64,000 nt of DNA from Rhizobiales bacterium SYSU XM002 (GCA_009846685.1 VWVY01000004.1:248001-312000); one strand, 5' to 3'. Counted from the stretch's first letter, positions 7,408 to 16,836 are shown. Numbers and translations are program-made. The notes: generated by a model from the letters alone, not told the origin.

Positions 7408-10400
7408 TCATTCGGCCGGCAAGCTCTCCCCATGAATGCCGTGGTCTTTCTTTTTTCCGTTGGAATTGAACCGTTCTTCCATCTCGTTGAGGCGATCCCC
7501 GATGGTCGAGCGCGGGTTGGTGAAGCGGCCAGCCAGCAGGAAGACGACGGGAACGAGGAACAGCGTCATCAAGGTTGAAAGGCTCGCGCCACCGATGATG
7601 ACCCAGCCGATCGCACTGCGGGCCTCGGCGCCCGCGCCGCCCGACGCGGCGAGCGGAACCGCACCGAAAATCGTCGCGATCGACGTCATCAGGATCGGCC
7701 GCAACCGCATCTCGGAAGCCTGAAGGATAGCGTCATACAGCGCGACACCATGCTCGCGGAGTTGGTTGGTGAACTCGACGATCAGAATGCCGTTCTTGGT
7801 CATGATGCCGATGAGCAGGATCATGCCGATCTGGCTGTAGACGTTCAGCGTCTGGCCGGTCGCGAGCAGGATCGCGAGCGCGCCGGTCAGCGCCAGCGGC
7901 ACGGTGATCATGATGACCGCCGGTGCAATCCAGCTTTCGAATTGCGCCGCCAGCACAAGGAACACGACGAGAAGCGCGAAGCCGAAGGTCAAATAAAGCG
8001 AACTCGAAGCCTTGCGGTATTCCTTGGATTGGCCGTCATAGCCGATACGCGCTTCTGCCGGGAGGTTGTCGCGGGCGATAGCATCGAGCGTATCGAGGGC
8101 CTGCCCGAGCGTCGCGCCCGGCGCGAGCGAGCCGGAAATCTTGATCGAACGCAACCGGTCGAACCGGTTGAGTTTCTGCGGTCCGGCCATCTCGGAAAGC
8201 GTCACCAGATTCGAGAGCGGCACCAGTTCGGAGGATGTCGTCCGGACGAAAACATTCTTGAGATCGTCGGGACGCACGCGGTCTTCCTCGCGTGCCTGCA
8301 TGATGACCGAATATTCGATACCGCGGTCGACAAAGGTCGAGACCTCGCGTTCGCCGAACATCAGTTCGAGCGATCGCCCCACGGCCTCCACCGAGACGCC
8401 AAGATCGGCGGCGCGGGCGCGGTCAATCTTGACCCGGAGATCGGGCTGCCGCTCCGTGTAGTCGCTGTCGAGGTTGAGGAAGAGCCCCGTGGCGTTCGCC
8501 TTCTCCATCACGATGTCGCGCCAGGCAGCCAGGGTCGCAAAATCCGGCCCACCGATGACGAATTCGATCGGCTGGCGGAACCCGCGCTGACCCAGCGACG
8601 GCGGGTTGATCGGGAAGACGCGCGCGCCGGGAATCTGTTGCACTCGACCGAGCAGTTCGCGCTGCAACTGCTGCTGCGACATCTTGCGCTGCCCCCAGGG
8701 CGTGAGGCGCACGATCACCAGCCCCGCGTTGACCGGCGCCGGGCGCTGGAAGCCGGGCGCTACGATCGTGAGCGTCGATTCCACCGTGCCATTGTCGAAG
8801 TAAGGTTTGAGCAGCCCCTCGACCTCCTTTACCCGCGCACGGGTATAGCCAAGCGAAGCGGATTCCGGCGCCGTGACGGGAATGATAACAGTGCCGCGAT
8901 CCTCGACCGGCGAGAATTCCTTCGGCACGAGGTTGAACAACTGCACCGCGCCAAACGAGATCGCCGCGCCGATAGCGATGACGACCAGTGGCGCCGCCAG
9001 AGCCCGCTTGAGAATGCGGGCGTAAATGCGGTTCATCGCCTCGAACAGCGGCTCGGTCAGGTGATGGATGCGACCGTGATGCGAGCTCAACAGTTTCGAG
9101 CACATCATCGGCGTGAGGGTTCGGGCGACGACGCCGGAGAAGAAAATCGCGGTCGCCAGCGTGATGCCGAACTCGCGAAACAGCCGTCCCGTCTGCCCGC
9201 TCATGAAGGCGATCGGCACGAAGACCGAGATCAAGGTGATGGTCGTCGCGATCACCGCGAAGGCGATCTCCCGCGCGCCGATGAAGGAGGCGAGCAGCGG
9301 CGGTTCGCCGTCCTCGATACGGCGATGGATATTCTCGACCTCGACGATGGCGTCGTCGACGACGATGCCGATCGCGAGCACGATCGCGAGTAGCGTCAGC
9401 ACGTTGATCGAGAAGCCGAACATCCACAGGACCGCGAAGGTCGGGATGATGGAGACCGGGATCGCGATGCCCGCGACCAACGTCGAGCGCCACGACCGCA
9501 GGAACACGAGAATGACGAGAATGACGAGGCCGATACCCTCCGCCAGCGTCTTGAGCACGCCGTCGATGGAGGCGCGGATGAAACGCGCCTCGTTATAGAG
9601 AATCTCGGCCTGTGTCCCCTCCGGCAGCGAAGCGCGGAGCAGCTCAAGTTCCTTGGCAACGCCCTCCGCAACGGAAAGGGTGTTGGCGGTCGACTGGCGG
9701 ATGATCCCGAGCCCGATCGCGGTCTTGCCGGACGCGAAAAACTCGAAGCGCTCATCCTCCGCGCCGACATCAACATTCGCGATCTCACCGAGTCGGACCT
9801 GATAGCCATTGCCGTTCCAGACGACGATGTTGGCGAATTCCTCACGCGTCGAGAGCTTTGAATCGGTCTTCACCGTCAGTTCGCGCTGGGAAGACGTCAG
9901 GCGCCCGCCCGGCAGGTCGACGTTCTGCCGCTTGATCGCCGTCTCGACGTCCTGCACCGTCAGACGGCGCGCGGCCAGCGCCGTGCGGTTGATGGCAATA
10001 CGCATCGCATAGCGCCGTTCGCCGCCGATGTTCACACTCGCGACACCTGGCACCGTCGCAAGACGGTCGACCATCGTGCGGCGCAGGAGATCGGTCAGCT
10101 CCATCGCATCAAGTTTGGTCGAGGTCACGCCGATCCACAGGATCGCCTGGGCGTTGGAATCGACGCGCTGGATCACGGGTGAATCCACCCCGTCCGGCAG
10201 GCGCGCGAGGATACGCCCCACACGGTCGCGGACGTCGGCGGCTGCGGCATCAGGATCGCGGTTGACGTCGAACTCGATCGAAATCGACGAACGGTCGTTC
10301 TGGCTCGCGGAAGAGATATTGGTGATGCCCTCGATGCCTGCCACCGCGCGTTCGATCACCTCGGTCACGCGGCTTTCGATCACCTCGTTGGAGGCGCCTT

Positions 10401-10554
10401 TATAGGCTGTATTGATCGAGACGACGGGCGGGTCGATCTGCGGATATTCGCGGACGGGCAGCCCCATCAGCCCAGCAACGCCGGCGACGCAGAGCAGCAG
10501 CGAGATCACGCTCGCGAAGACCGGGCGGCGGATCGAAACATCGGAAAGTTGCAT
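7408..10554 (-). CDS. RND efflux pump inner-membrane permease (HAE-1 family)
   Basis: A 1048-residue RND transporter, the usual length for AcrB/MexB-type pumps. It begins MQLSDVSIRRPVFASVISLL with the first membrane helix, then a large periplasmic loop and six helices. The proton-relay acidic pair appears in GIVVDDAIVEVENI. A second loop and second helix set follow, with TLMTLFLVPV near the end. The pump exports drugs or other amphiphiles using the proton gradient. The start was fixed by the family N-terminus and an AGGAG site seven bases upstream. It lies 58 bases downstream of its adaptor gene on the same strand. No outer-membrane TolC-type gene is present here, so the channel must be encoded elsewhere. 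Confidence 0.95.
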   Translation of the reverse strand: MQLSDVSIRRPVFASVISLLLCVAGVAGLMGLPVREYPQIDPPVVSINTAYKGASNEVIESRVTEVIERAVAGIEGITNISSASQNDRSSISIEFDVNRDPDAAAADVRDRVGRILARLPDGVDSPVIQRVDSNAQAILWIGVTSTKLDAMELTDLLRRTMVDRLATVPGVASVNIGGERRYAMRIAINRTALAARRLTVQDVETAIKRQNVDLPGGRLTSSQRELTVKTDSKLSTREEFANIVVWNGNGYQVRLGEIANVDVGAEDERFEFFASGKTAIGLGIIRQSTANTLSVAEGVAKELELLRASLPEGTQAEILYNEARFIRASIDGVLKTLAEGIGLVILVILVFLRSWRSTLVAGIAIPVSIIPTFAVLWMFGFSINVLTLLAIVLAIGIVVDDAIVEVENIHRRIEDGEPPLLASFIGAREIAFAVIATTITLISVFVPIAFMSGQTGRLFREFGITLATAIFFSGVVARTLTPMMCSKLLSSHHGRIHHLTEPLFEAMNRIYARILKRALAAPLVVIAIGAAISFGAVQLFNLVPKEFSPVEDRGTVIIPVTAPESASLGYTRARVKEVEGLLKPYFDNGTVESTLTIVAPGFQRPAPVNAGLVIVRLTPWGQRKMSQQQLQRELLGRVQQIPGARVFPINPPSLGQRGFRQPIEFVIGGPDFATLAAWRDIVMEKANATGLFLNLDSDYTERQPDLRVKIDRARAADLGVSVEAVGRSLELMFGEREVSTFVDRGIEYSVIMQAREEDRVRPDDLKNVFVRTTSSELVPLSNLVTLSEMAGPQKLNRFDRLRSIKISGSLAPGATLGQALDTLDAIARDNLPAEARIGYDGQSKEYRKASSSLYLTFGFALLVVFLVLAAQFESWIAPAVIMITVPLALTGALAILLATGQTLNVYSQIGMILLIGIMTKNGILIVEFTNQLREHGVALYDAILQASEMRLRPILMTSIATIFGAVPLAASGGAGAEARSAIGWVIIGGASLSTLMTLFLVPVVFLLAGRFTNPRSTIGDRLNEMEERFNSNGKKKDHGIHGESLPAE

Positions 10555-10612
10555 GGCACGCTCCTGTCGGAACCGGCGCCGCGGAAACCGCGCGCCCATC
10601 GCCTTTGAATGA

Positions 10613-11842
10613 TCAGCCGGCCTTCTGGCCGGTCTGCGCGGGCTTGCCGTCGGCTGCCGGGCCGCCGGGTGCGGGAAACGCAGGCTTGGTGCGCACCGGC
10701 ATGCCCTGCCGGACACGCTGCACGCCGCGCACGACGATCACCTCACCGGCAGCGACACCGGACTGGATCTCGACATTGCCCTTCTGGCGTTGCCCGATCC
10801 GCACGACACGCCGGTCGATCTTGCCGTCCTTCACGATAAACGCGATCTGGCGCGGCCCTTCTGCAACGACCGCCTCTTCGGGCGCAAGGATCACATTGTC
10901 ACGAACGGCAACCTCGATGGAGACGTTCATGAACATGCCAGGCTTGAGCACAGCCTCCTTGTTCGGCACCAGCGCCGTCACCTTGGCCGAACGCGTGACC
11001 GGATCGATGCGGGTATCGATCACCGCGATCTCGCCCACGAACACACGGTCTGTGAAGGCGAGCGAGGTCGCATCAACCTTTGCGCCGGTGCTGACACGCC
11101 CGACCAGCGTCTCCGGCACCGAGAAATCGAGCCGCATCCGCGAGATATCGTCGAGTGTCGTCACCGCAACCTTGTTGTCGACAAGCGCCCCGAGAGAAAC
11201 CTGCCGGAGACCGACGCGGCCATCGAACGGCGCGCGGATGATGAGATCGTCGAGCCGGGCCGCCGCCGCGCGCTCGCGCGCTTCCGCCGCCGCGATATTG
11301 GTCTCGATCGTCTTCAGCTGGAGAGTCAAGTCCGCGACCTGCGCTTCCGTCCCCGCGCCGGTGCGACGCAAAGCCTGCGCTCGCTCGAGTTTCTGCCCGG
11401 TCTCGGCATGCTGCGCACGCGCGGTTGCGATGGCGGCGCGGGCAGCTTCGAGATCGGCTCGCTTTTCGGAAACGTCGAGCCGGATCAGCTCGTCTCCGGC
11501 CTTGACGAACTGCCCCTCGTCGAACGCGATCTTCTCGACGGTGCCGGAAACTTTCGCGGTCAGGGTGACGGATTCATAGGCGCGAAGCGTACCGACCGCA
11601 TCCGATCGCTCGGTGATCGAGCCGACGCCGAGCGTCGCGACCTCGACGAGCATCGGCTGCCCTTGCTGTCCGCGTTGAGGGCCAGCGCCACCACCGGGCT
11701 GCGCATCCTTCGCGGCCGGCGCCAGAAACGCCAGGCCGGGAACCTTGGCGACAACCGGGGCAACATCCGCCCACCGGCTCCAGCCGAAATAGAGACCGGC
11801 GCCGACAACGGCAATCAGCCCCAGCTGCGTCGAAACGCGCAT
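10613..11842 (-). CDS. RND efflux periplasmic adaptor (membrane fusion protein)
   Basis: A 409-residue adaptor protein of the AcrA/MdtA type. A short N-terminal signal anchor (TQLGLIAVVGAGLYFGW) is followed by a Gln/Gly-rich linker (~45-62). The barrel and lipoyl half-motif (AKVSGTVEKIAFDEGQFV) comes next, then an alpha-helical hairpin around 120-200, the second lipoyl half (IIRAPFDGRVGLRQVSLGA) and the beta-barrel domain. It joins the downstream permease to an outer-membrane channel. It is the first gene of the two-gene operon. The ribosome site AGGAG lies in a self-complementary CTCCTAGGAG, and a stem-loop and palindromes lie upstream. The Pro/Gly-rich C-terminal tail is variable in the family. 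Confidence 0.93.
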   Translation of the reverse strand: MRVSTQLGLIAVVGAGLYFGWSRWADVAPVVAKVPGLAFLAPAAKDAQPGGGAGPQRGQQGQPMLVEVATLGVGSITERSDAVGTLRAYESVTLTAKVSGTVEKIAFDEGQFVKAGDELIRLDVSEKRADLEAARAAIATARAQHAETGQKLERAQALRRTGAGTEAQVADLTLQLKTIETNIAAAEARERAAAARLDDLIIRAPFDGRVGLRQVSLGALVDNKVAVTTLDDISRMRLDFSVPETLVGRVSTGAKVDATSLAFTDRVFVGEIAVIDTRIDPVTRSAKVTALVPNKEAVLKPGMFMNVSIEVAVRDNVILAPEEAVVAEGPRQIAFIVKDGKIDRRVVRIGQRQKGNVEIQSGVAAGEVIVVRGVQRVRQGMPVRTKPAFPAPGGPAADGKPAQTGQKAG

Positions 11843-11861
11843 GTTGAACTCCTAGGAGCAC

Positions 11862-11881
11862 GGCAAGCGCCCCCGCTTGCC
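11862..11881 (-). promoter_or_regulatory. Stem-loop in the leader of the RND efflux operon
   Basis: GGCAAGCG and CGCTTGCC are perfect 8-base inverted arms around a CCCC loop. The hairpin ends about 19 bases before the adaptor start codon, just upstream of the AGGAG ribosome site. It could affect translation or be an operator. There is no T-run on either side, so it is not a terminator. Confidence 0.4.
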
Positions 11882-11892
11882 ACGCAATAAAC

Positions 11893-11911
11893 TTTCCGCC
11901 AGAAGCGGAAA
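11893..11911. promoter_or_regulatory. Palindromic operator candidate upstream of the RND efflux operon
   Basis: TTTCCGC and GCGGAAA form perfect 7-base arms around a 5-base spacer, about 50 bases upstream of the adaptor gene. A pair of direct repeats of TGCAAGAA lies further upstream at 11944-11951 and 11967-11974 in an AT-rich stretch. RND operons are usually repressed by a TetR- or MarR-type protein, but no such regulator gene adjoins this operon. The binding protein is unknown. Confidence 0.4.
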
Positions 11912-12084
11912 CTAGGGCGTTGCCATGACAAAAGATACTGCATTGCAAGAACTTTTTTATTCTTGATGCAAGAATCCAACATCATGCGCGGCATAACGTT
12001 AACTTATGCGCGCTGATGAGGCTGCGGCCGGCAAAGTCGGCTGTCAATAAAGCGGTCGTTTAAACACACCTCGGCCAGTCGGCC

Positions 12085-12951
12085 TTAAGTCATCGCGTCG
12101 ACGGCTTCGAAATAAAGTCGGCGAAGCTCCTGAACCAGCGGCCCGGGCTTGCCATTGCCCACGGGTTGACCGTCAACCGTGACAACCGGCATCGCGACGG
12201 TCGACGCGCTGGTGAAGAACGCTTCCTCGGCGGCAAGCGCCTCCGCAACCGAGAATGCGCGCTCTTCCAACTGGAGGCCGCGTTCTCCGGCAAGCCGCAT
12301 CACCGTCTGCCGTGTAATACCCGGCAGCACGGCGGTAGAAAGCGGTCGCGTAACGATTTTACGGTCTTTGGTGATAATGAACGCCGTCGAGGAAGCGCCT
12401 TCGGTGACGAGCCCGTCCTCGACCATCCAGGTTTCCGCAACGCCCGCAGCCTTTGCAGCCTGCTTCGCCAGCACCTGCGCGAGCAGCGCCACGGATTTGA
12501 TGTCGCGCCGGGCCCAGCGCAAGTCCGGCAAGGTGATGACCGCCGCCCCAGTTTTCGCCAGGGGGTTGTCACGAAATGGCTTCGCCTGTGTGAACATCAC
12601 CACCGTCGGCTCGATATCCGGCGGACAGGTGAATTCGCGTTCCCAGACGCCACGGGTTACCTCGATGTAGATCAAGCCTTCGCGCAGGGCGTTCCGCGTC
12701 ATCAACTCATGCTGGAGCTTAGTCCAGCCGGCGATGTCGAGCGGATTGCGGATGCCGATCTCGCGCAACGACCGATCAAGCCGCGCGAGATGCGGCTCAT
12801 TGTCGATCAGCTTGCCGTCAAGAACCGCCGTCACCTCGTAGATGCCATCGCCGAACAGGAACCCCCGATCCATGATCGGGATTTTCGCCGCCCCGAGCGG
12901 GCAGAAGCGACCCTGGACATAGACGATGCGATTGTCGGCGGCAGAACTCAT
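12085..12951 (-). CDS. D-amino-acid aminotransferase (class IV, PLP-dependent)
   Basis: A 288-residue class IV aminotransferase. The N-terminal signature IPIMDRGFLFGDGIYEV, the PLP lysine in RRDIKSVALL (about K152) and the downstream VTEGASSTAFI loop are those of D-alanine/D-amino-acid transaminases. The enzyme interconverts D-amino acids and 2-oxo acids in the cytoplasm. Branched-chain or 4-amino-4-deoxychorismate-type relatives share the fold, so the substrate is an inference. The start was set by family alignment and a TTGAGGAAT ribosome site. It lies 202 bases downstream of the three-subunit flavin dehydrogenase genes on the same strand. A joint role in D-amino acid or imino acid breakdown is suggested by this order but not shown. 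Confidence 0.88.
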   Translation of the reverse strand: MSSAADNRIVYVQGRFCPLGAAKIPIMDRGFLFGDGIYEVTAVLDGKLIDNEPHLARLDRSLREIGIRNPLDIAGWTKLQHELMTRNALREGLIYIEVTRGVWEREFTCPPDIEPTVVMFTQAKPFRDNPLAKTGAAVITLPDLRWARRDIKSVALLAQVLAKQAAKAAGVAETWMVEDGLVTEGASSTAFIITKDRKIVTRPLSTAVLPGITRQTVMRLAGERGLQLEERAFSVAEALAAEEAFFTSASTVAMPVVTVDGQPVGNGKPGPLVQELRRLYFEAVDAMT

Positions 12952-13153
12952 GGCATTCCTCAAGAGATGGGATCGCATCCTTCGAGCGATCCTGCAGTCA
13001 CGATCCGGAAAACAACTGGCCCGGCATTGCTCCCGACCTTAGACAGCCGCCCTGTCCAGGGAAATGGCGGCGACGGAAATAGCGGCTTAAACCTGATAGC
13101 CCACGCCGCCCGCTTCCAATGCAATTTCTGCATCGCCATCGCTGGCCTGTCCC

Positions 13154-14575
13154 TCATTCGCGGACGACGGCCGAAACGGCACGCGCATCCGGCTCGATAG
13201 CAGCCAACTCACCCAACGTAATCGGTTTGACAGGCATTCGGAGCCGGTAGTAGCCAGTCTCGTCCTGCGAGATCGCACGCTCGGCGGCGATCAGCTCCGT
13301 AACGGTAAGACCGCAAAGCCGCCCCTGACACGGCCCCATGCCGCAGCGAAGATAGGCCTTAAGCTGGTTGGGACCGGCCGCGCCGATCTTGATAGCCTGC
13401 CGGATGGCGCCGGCGGTCACCTCCTCGCAGCGGCAGACGATCGTGTCATCCTCCACGGGAACTCGGAACTGTTTCCGCGGCAAGAACAACCGATCGAGGA
13501 AGGCGCGCCCCTTCTCGGCGCCTGCCAGCGCCTTGAGGATTTCCTCCACAGGAGGAACCTTGTCCTCGACCTGCGGCCGCAAAGCCTTGATCGCCGCCCA
13601 GGCGGCAAGCCGCCCGCGCTCCGCCGCCGCTTCTGCGCCGCCGATACCGGCACCGTCACCGGCAATCGCGATGCCATCAATGGCGCTCTGCCCGAACGGG
13701 TCGAGCACCGGCGCGAAACAGGCTTGCCGCTCGTCCCAGCGATGGGCAACGCCCGCCGCCATTGCGAGATTCACATGCGGAATGACCCCCTGATGCAGGA
13801 GCAGGATATCGGTCTCGATACGACTTTCCTTCTTGCCGACGCGATAGCGGATCGCCGAGACGCGGTCTTCCCCTTCGGCACGCAGCGCATCGACATGCCG
13901 GACGATCCGGGTTTTTCGCGCAACCTCACGCATTAACCGCGCACCCTTGAGGGCATAGCGCGAACCGATGAACTGCGGCAGCAACGGTAGTGCGGCGAGA
14001 TAGTTCGCCCGCGGCGTTGTATCGAGAATCGCCTCGATCGTCCCGCCAGCTCGCAGATGCTGGGCTGCGTACAACCAGATCAGCGGTCCCTGACCGGCGA
14101 TGACAAGACGACCGTCTGGAACAAGTGCGGATGCCTTGAGCACGGTTTGCGCTGCGCCGACGCTCATCACGCCAGGCAATGTCCAACCCGGAATCGGAAA
14201 CGGCCGCTCCTGCGCTCCGGTCGCGATGATGACGCGCTCGGCCTGGACGAACCGGCTCCGCCCCTTGTGGCTCATACCGACCCGGCGTGTGGCATCGAGC
14301 GACCAGACCTGCGTTTCGCCGCAGAACGCCGCCCCGCTCGCCTCGAAATCGGCGACAAGCGGACGGCCCTCCCAATAATCGTCTCCGAGGATGGCGGCAT
14401 CGACGAACGGTGACCGCGTGATCCTGCGGTAGATCTGCCCGCCCGGCGAGGCATTCTCGTCGACGAGTAACGTCGTCAAGCCCGCACTTGCGGTCGAGGC
14501 GGCGGCGGCGAGACCCGCCGGCCCGGCACCGATAACGAGAATATCGACATGCTCGATCTCGGGAGCAGCACTCAT
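13154..14575 (-). CDS. FAD-dependent oxidoreductase with BFD-like 2Fe-2S domain (OoxA/HcnB-like subunit)
   Basis: A 473-residue flavoprotein. The FAD-binding motif is VIGAGPAGLAAAAS near residue 15. TGAQERPFPIPGWTLPGVM is a typical active-site stretch of the opine oxidase subunit A / hydrogen cyanide synthase B group. A second dinucleotide motif (VIAGQGPL) follows. The C-terminus carries a BFD-like 2Fe-2S domain with VCRCEEVTAG and CGMGPCQGRLCG. These proteins work with a small ferredoxin-like subunit and a DAO-type subunit to oxidise amino acid derivatives into the respiratory chain. The start overlaps the stop of the ferredoxin gene by ATGA. The family does not reveal the substrate: opines, glycine, D-hydroxyproline and other imino acids are all known. 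Confidence 0.88.
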   Translation of the reverse strand: MSAAPEIEHVDILVIGAGPAGLAAAASTASAGLTTLLVDENASPGGQIYRRITRSPFVDAAILGDDYWEGRPLVADFEASGAAFCGETQVWSLDATRRVGMSHKGRSRFVQAERVIIATGAQERPFPIPGWTLPGVMSVGAAQTVLKASALVPDGRLVIAGQGPLIWLYAAQHLRAGGTIEAILDTTPRANYLAALPLLPQFIGSRYALKGARLMREVARKTRIVRHVDALRAEGEDRVSAIRYRVGKKESRIETDILLLHQGVIPHVNLAMAAGVAHRWDERQACFAPVLDPFGQSAIDGIAIAGDGAGIGGAEAAAERGRLAAWAAIKALRPQVEDKVPPVEEILKALAGAEKGRAFLDRLFLPRKQFRVPVEDDTIVCRCEEVTAGAIRQAIKIGAAGPNQLKAYLRCGMGPCQGRLCGLTVTELIAAERAISQDETGYYRLRMPVKPITLGELAAIEPDARAVSAVVRE

Positions 14576-14865
14576 GCCAGCGCGCGCCTCCCCTTCTGGA
14601 TCGAGACGCGCATCCCGTCCTCGACCGACACGAGGCACCCTTGCCGGCTGCCGATACCGTCGATGGTGACGAGGCAATCGAAACACACCCCCATCATGCA
14701 ATAGGGCGTTCGTGGCACGCCGCCGACCGGCGTTTCCCGCGCGATGGACAGCCCCGAAGCAAGTAGCGCGGCGGCGACACTTTCTCCGCGCCGCGCGGTG
14801 ACCGGCACACCATCGACTTCGATCATGACCATCTCCGCATTGGCGGAGGCGATGCGTCTGAACAT
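14572..14865 (-). CDS. (2Fe-2S)-binding subunit of flavin dehydrogenase (HcnA/OoxX-like)
   Basis: A 97-residue ferredoxin-like protein of the Fer2_4 family. It contains VDGVPVTARRGESVAAALLA followed by the cluster ligands in YCMMGVCFDC (C-x4-C-x2-C) and a fourth cysteine in SRQGCLV. It carries electrons within the three-subunit dehydrogenase. The start at 14865 lies one base after the stop of the DAO-type gene and gives the usual family N-terminus MFRRIAS. An upstream ATG at 14898 would overlap the previous gene by 32 bases and was not preferred. The gene sits between the two flavin subunits in the standard order of this enzyme class, with an ATGA overlap to the next gene. Confidence 0.9.
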   Translation of the reverse strand: MFRRIASANAEMVMIEVDGVPVTARRGESVAAALLASGLSIARETPVGGVPRTPYCMMGVCFDCLVTIDGIGSRQGCLVSVEDGMRVSIQKGRRALA

Positions 14866-14866
14866 G

Positions 14867-16003
14867 TTACGCCGCCCTTTCGCCGGAGGGTCGAGCAAAA
14901 CGTCTCGCCGAAAAGGCTCCCACGACCGCCTCGTCGAGCACCCCGCTCGCGATCATCGGCGCGATATCGAAGGCATGGTTCGGGGCGAGGGTCACACCCG
15001 AATGGCAGCAGACAACGAATGCACCCGGATGGCTTTCCGACTGATCGTAGATCGGGAACCCATCGCGCGTCATCACGCGGATGCCGCTCCAGGCACGCAC
15101 GACATTGAGCGCGGCAAGTTTCGGGAACATGCGCACCGCGCGATTGGCCATCATGACGTCGATTGGCATGTGATGGGCGCGGTCGTCGATCTCGTCCTCC
15201 TTGCTGTCGCCGATCATGACTGTGCCTTCGTCGCTCTGGCGCAGCGTCGTCATCGGGAAATGGAGGAATGGCGCGGCGCGTTCGGTCACGACGATCTGGC
15301 CACGATTGGGCTCCATCGGCGCGGAGAGCCCGACCATCGGCGCGAGCATGGCATTGGCGTTTCCGGCCGCGAGCACGACCTTTCCGGCGACGATCTCGCC
15401 GTGTCTTGTCGTGAGGTGGAACGCACCATTGTTGCCCGAGATCGCCGTAACGGCATGATCAGGCCTATAGTCGACACCTTGATGTCCGAAGGCCGTATGC
15501 AAGGCGCGAAATACGCGCAGCGAATTGACATGGCCGTCATAAGGGCAATAGCTCCCGCCCGCGACCTCGGGGCCGATCTCCGGCATCATCTTGCGAACAC
15601 CCGCATGATCGAGGAGTTCTGTCCGGTAATCGGCAGCGCCGGGTTGATTGTGGAGACGCGCAAGGACGTCGCGCCGGAGCTCCATCTCGCGGTCGCCGAG
15701 GGCAAGGTGGAATCCGCCCGGTCGCCGGAAGCAGACATCGAGGCCGGTTTCCGTTTCGAGCGTGGCAGCAAGCTGTTCCCATGTTTCGGAGGCGCGCAAG
15801 GTCCACGAGGTATATTCCGGCAGGCCGAGGCCCTTGGTCTGAACCCAGACCAGCGCGAAATTCGCCCGGGAGGCGCGCTTGGCGATATCGCCTTCGTCGA
15901 GCACGACAACGCGCTGGCCAAGACGCCCAAGACCCCAGGCGAGCGACGAGCCGAGCAGCCCCCCTCCGACCACGGCGACATCGTATTCCCGGCCCAAGCC
16001 CAT
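14867..16003 (-). CDS. DAO-family FAD-dependent oxidoreductase (OoxB/HcnC-like subunit)
   Basis: A 378-residue flavoprotein with the N-terminal motif DVAVVGGGLLGSSLAWGLGR and the glycine-oxidase-like regions GQIVVTERAAPFL and WSGIRVMTRDGFPIYD. The DAO fold oxidises amino or imino acids at the C-N bond. Together with the two downstream genes it forms a complete set like opine oxidase, HCN synthase or D-hydroxyproline dehydrogenase. The start at 16003 was chosen because GTGGAAGT precedes it and the flavin motif follows closely. A start 45 bases earlier lacks a ribosome site. It is the first gene of the operon and diverges from aroQ. No membrane anchor is visible. Confidence 0.88.
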   Translation of the reverse strand: MGLGREYDVAVVGGGLLGSSLAWGLGRLGQRVVVLDEGDIAKRASRANFALVWVQTKGLGLPEYTSWTLRASETWEQLAATLETETGLDVCFRRPGGFHLALGDREMELRRDVLARLHNQPGAADYRTELLDHAGVRKMMPEIGPEVAGGSYCPYDGHVNSLRVFRALHTAFGHQGVDYRPDHAVTAISGNNGAFHLTTRHGEIVAGKVVLAAGNANAMLAPMVGLSAPMEPNRGQIVVTERAAPFLHFPMTTLRQSDEGTVMIGDSKEDEIDDRAHHMPIDVMMANRAVRMFPKLAALNVVRAWSGIRVMTRDGFPIYDQSESHPGAFVVCCHSGVTLAPNHAFDIAPMIASGVLDEAVVGAFSARRFARPSGERAA

Positions 16004-16161
16004 AACTTCCACCCGCCCGCTCCCGGGCCGTTTCCCTAGCCCAACCATAGGGAGACGGCGACGAAGCGCAATCCCGGCAACGAGGCCTCAAGGACATTCG
16101 CCGCTTGCCGATCGCCGGATTTCGGACTACGCGCCTTGGAATACCCTGCCGGAGTTACCCG

Positions 16162-16611
16162 ATGTCCCGCCTCGTCTTCGTGCTCAACGGTCCCAACCTG
16201 AACCTGCTCGGCAAGCGCCAGCCGCATATCTACGGCCACGAGACCCTCGCCGATGTCGAGGCGGACTGCCGGAAAACCGCAGCGAGCGAAGGACTGGAGA
16301 TCCGCTTCCATCAGTCCAACCGCGAATACGAAATCATCGACTGGATTCACGAAGCACGCGAGATCGCCGCCGGCATCGTCATCAATCCGGCTGCCTTCAC
16401 GCATACCTCGGTGGCCATTCTCGACGCGTTGAGCGCATACGAGGGGCCAGTGATCGAGGTCCATATCTCCAACGTCCACAAGCGCGAGGCCTTCCGTCAT
16501 CATTCCTATGTCTCGCTGCGCGCCGATGGCGTGATCGCCGGCCTCGGAACACAGGGTTACACGCTCGCCCTCCAGCGGGTTGCGCGGCTCATTGCGACGA
16601 AAAAAACCTGA
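16162..16611 (+). CDS. aroQ: Type II 3-dehydroquinate dehydratase
   Basis: A 149-residue enzyme of the normal family length. It removes water from 3-dehydroquinate to give 3-dehydroshikimate in the shikimate or quinate pathway. Hallmarks are [21 protein letters not shown] with the catalytic tyrosine, [16 protein letters not shown], and [18 protein letters not shown] carrying the active-site histidine and arginines. The ribosome site GGAG lies about eight bases before the ATG. It stands alone on the plus strand, divergent from the flavin dehydrogenase operon; no accB/accC, which often follow aroQ in other proteobacteria, are seen. The diguanylate cyclase gene downstream is not functionally related. 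Confidence 0.95.
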   Translation: MSRLVFVLNGPNLNLLGKRQPHIYGHETLADVEADCRKTAASEGLEIRFHQSNREYEIIDWIHEAREIAAGIVINPAAFTHTSVAILDALSAYEGPVIEVHISNVHKREAFRHHSYVSLRADGVIAGLGTQGYTLALQRVARLIATKKT

Positions 16612-16836
16612 AGTCCCAGGCGATCCAGGTCTGAGAACGACCGACAGTCGCGGCAATAACAATTTGATAAAATATGTCCTCTAGCTTGTCGGCAGGCATG
16701 AATAGAGGATCTAGAAATGCTTGCCGTGGGGGAGACTATCGCCGGCGGGATCGGGGCAGAAGCGCCGTCCGAGGCAAAAGGCGAAGCATCTGTCGTGCCG
16801 GGTCGTGTTGACGTAAGACACTGACGGGGCCCGGCT

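Noticed and set aside
7750-9393. A 547-codon open frame opposite the RND permease gene
   Set aside because: Antisense shadow of a full-length RND permease; no ribosome site or domain.
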